Below the pieces are notes generated by a model. The model searched no databases. It saw only the letters and a program-made list of their open reading frames with translations, and was not told the origin of the DNA. A stretch of DNA of 64,000 bases from JANNWF01 sp052390415 (GTDB lineage: Bacteria > Pseudomonadota > Gammaproteobacteria > Xanthomonadales > Xanthomonadaceae). The stretch spans positions 4,254 to 68,253 of the forward strand of contig JBQTGY010000006.1 of assembly GCA_052390415.1 (NCBI GenBank), read 5' to 3'. Below, piece after piece: positions 63,796 to 64,000 of the stretch (position 1 is the stretch's first letter; every line of letters starts with the position of its first letter). Position numbers and translations under genes: made by a program.

Positions 63796-63824
63796 TTGCG
63801 TGTTGAACAACTCGCCGCTAGAGT
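63796..63824 (+). promoter_or_regulatory. rRNA-type promoter 1 (TTGCGT, 17 bp, TAGAGT)
   Basis: TTGCGT and TAGAGT are separated by 17 bp and followed by the GC-rich stretch GCGCGGCC, the type of discriminator that makes rRNA promoters sensitive to ppGpp. The same layout recurs at 63881, supporting a tandem pair. Confidence 0.6.
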
Positions 63825-63880
63825 GCGCGGCCCTTTGCAGCGGATTGCAGAGGGCGTCAAAAAATCCTTGATTGAAGGTG

Positions 63881-63908
63881 TTGACGGACGCAGAAAGTGC
63901 TGTAAGAT
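63881..63908 (+). promoter_or_regulatory. rRNA-type promoter 2 (TTGACG, 16 bp, TAAGAT)
   Basis: TTGACG and TAAGAT lie 16 bp apart and are followed by the discriminator GCGCGGCTC, nearly the same as that of the first promoter (GCGCGGCC). A run of A's just upstream (63859-63863) could be an UP element. It is the stronger of the two by consensus. Confidence 0.75.
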
Positions 63909-63978
63909 GCGCGGCTCGGTTGAGCGAAATGCTTGATCGGCGGAATGTAGAGCGGGTTGGCGTTGAGGCTGATTCGCA

Positions 63979-64000
63979 GGATCTTTGACAGTGTGCGCAG
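63979..64000 (+). promoter_or_regulatory. boxA antitermination site of an rRNA leader
   Basis: GGATCTTTGACAGTGTGCGCAG matches the rRNA leader boxA (E. coli TGCTCTTTAACA) in its core CTTTGACA, at the expected distance downstream of the promoters. It predicts a 16S rRNA gene starting within a few hundred bases past the window. Confidence 0.7.

Noticed and set aside
1..64000. Prophage, insertion sequence or tRNA genes
   Set aside because: No transposase, integrase or phage structural genes and no tRNA T-loop pattern were noticed in the gaps; a tRNA scan would be decisive.

Overview
The window is a GC-rich, densely coding stretch of a gammaproteobacterial chromosome. It most resembles the Lysobacterales (Xanthomonadales): it has oleC/oleD olefin genes of Xanthomonas type, several Xanthomonad-style uncharacterised proteins, a CCCGAAT heptamer array, many HD/EAL/GGDEF-type signalling proteins, and the neighbourhood rubredoxin/thiE/hemL. 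This placement is an inference from gene content, not a database result. I see about 54 genes. I see no prophage, insertion sequence or CRISPR array, and no tRNA by eye. The last 200 bases carry two tandem rRNA-type promoters and a boxA, so an rRNA operon very probably begins just past the right edge.

Left third (1-26.4 kb): a partial secreted protein runs off the left edge. It is followed by a vapBC-like toxin-antitoxin pair, a GDT1-type Mn2+/Ca2+ transporter half, and a tightly coupled pair made of an unrecognised 654-aa proline-rich protein and a DraG-type ADP-ribosylglycohydrolase. Then come a beta-CASP nuclease, a GntP permease, an OXLD1-like small protein overlapping a YbaL/Kef antiporter, and a serine-hydrolase lipoprotein. 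An O-antigen-ligase-like operon and a c-di-GMP block (CSS-EAL phosphodiesterase, plus a periplasmic binding protein translationally coupled to a PAS-GGDEF cyclase) follow. The section ends with DUF1615 and DUF349 proteins, a YehS homologue and a DoxX protein.

Middle (26.4-46.7 kb): a propeller sensor kinase and a REC-DUF3369-GGDEF-EAL regulator form one operon. Divergent from them is a cluster for organo-arsenic (arsenosugar) synthesis: a DUF547 protein, a PiT phosphate permease, ArsM, TIGR04283- and TIGR04282-type glycosyltransferases, a sterol-desaturase-family enzyme and the radical SAM protein ArsS. A perfect seven-copy heptamer repeat lies immediately upstream of arsS. Two paralogous outer-membrane barrels flank queF. 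A TonB-dependent receptor precedes oleC and oleD, with no oleA or oleB in the window.

Right third (46.7-64 kb): a YHS protein, an outer-membrane barrel, a two-gene membrane glycosyltransferase operon, a HESGH membrane protein, ubiJ-ubiB, a gluzincin-like peptidase, a relBE-type toxin-antitoxin pair and a large M16 peptidase. A PLP enzyme overlapping hemL, thiE, rubredoxin, a SirB1 protein and a DUF192 protein complete the section before the rRNA promoters.

Intergenic spaces hold at least two families of palindromic repeats, a giant imperfect palindrome (24.92-25.11 kb) and a probable TGA-broken small gene at 13.3 kb. The most intriguing unexplained system is the 654-aa protein coupled to the ADP-ribosylglycohydrolase.
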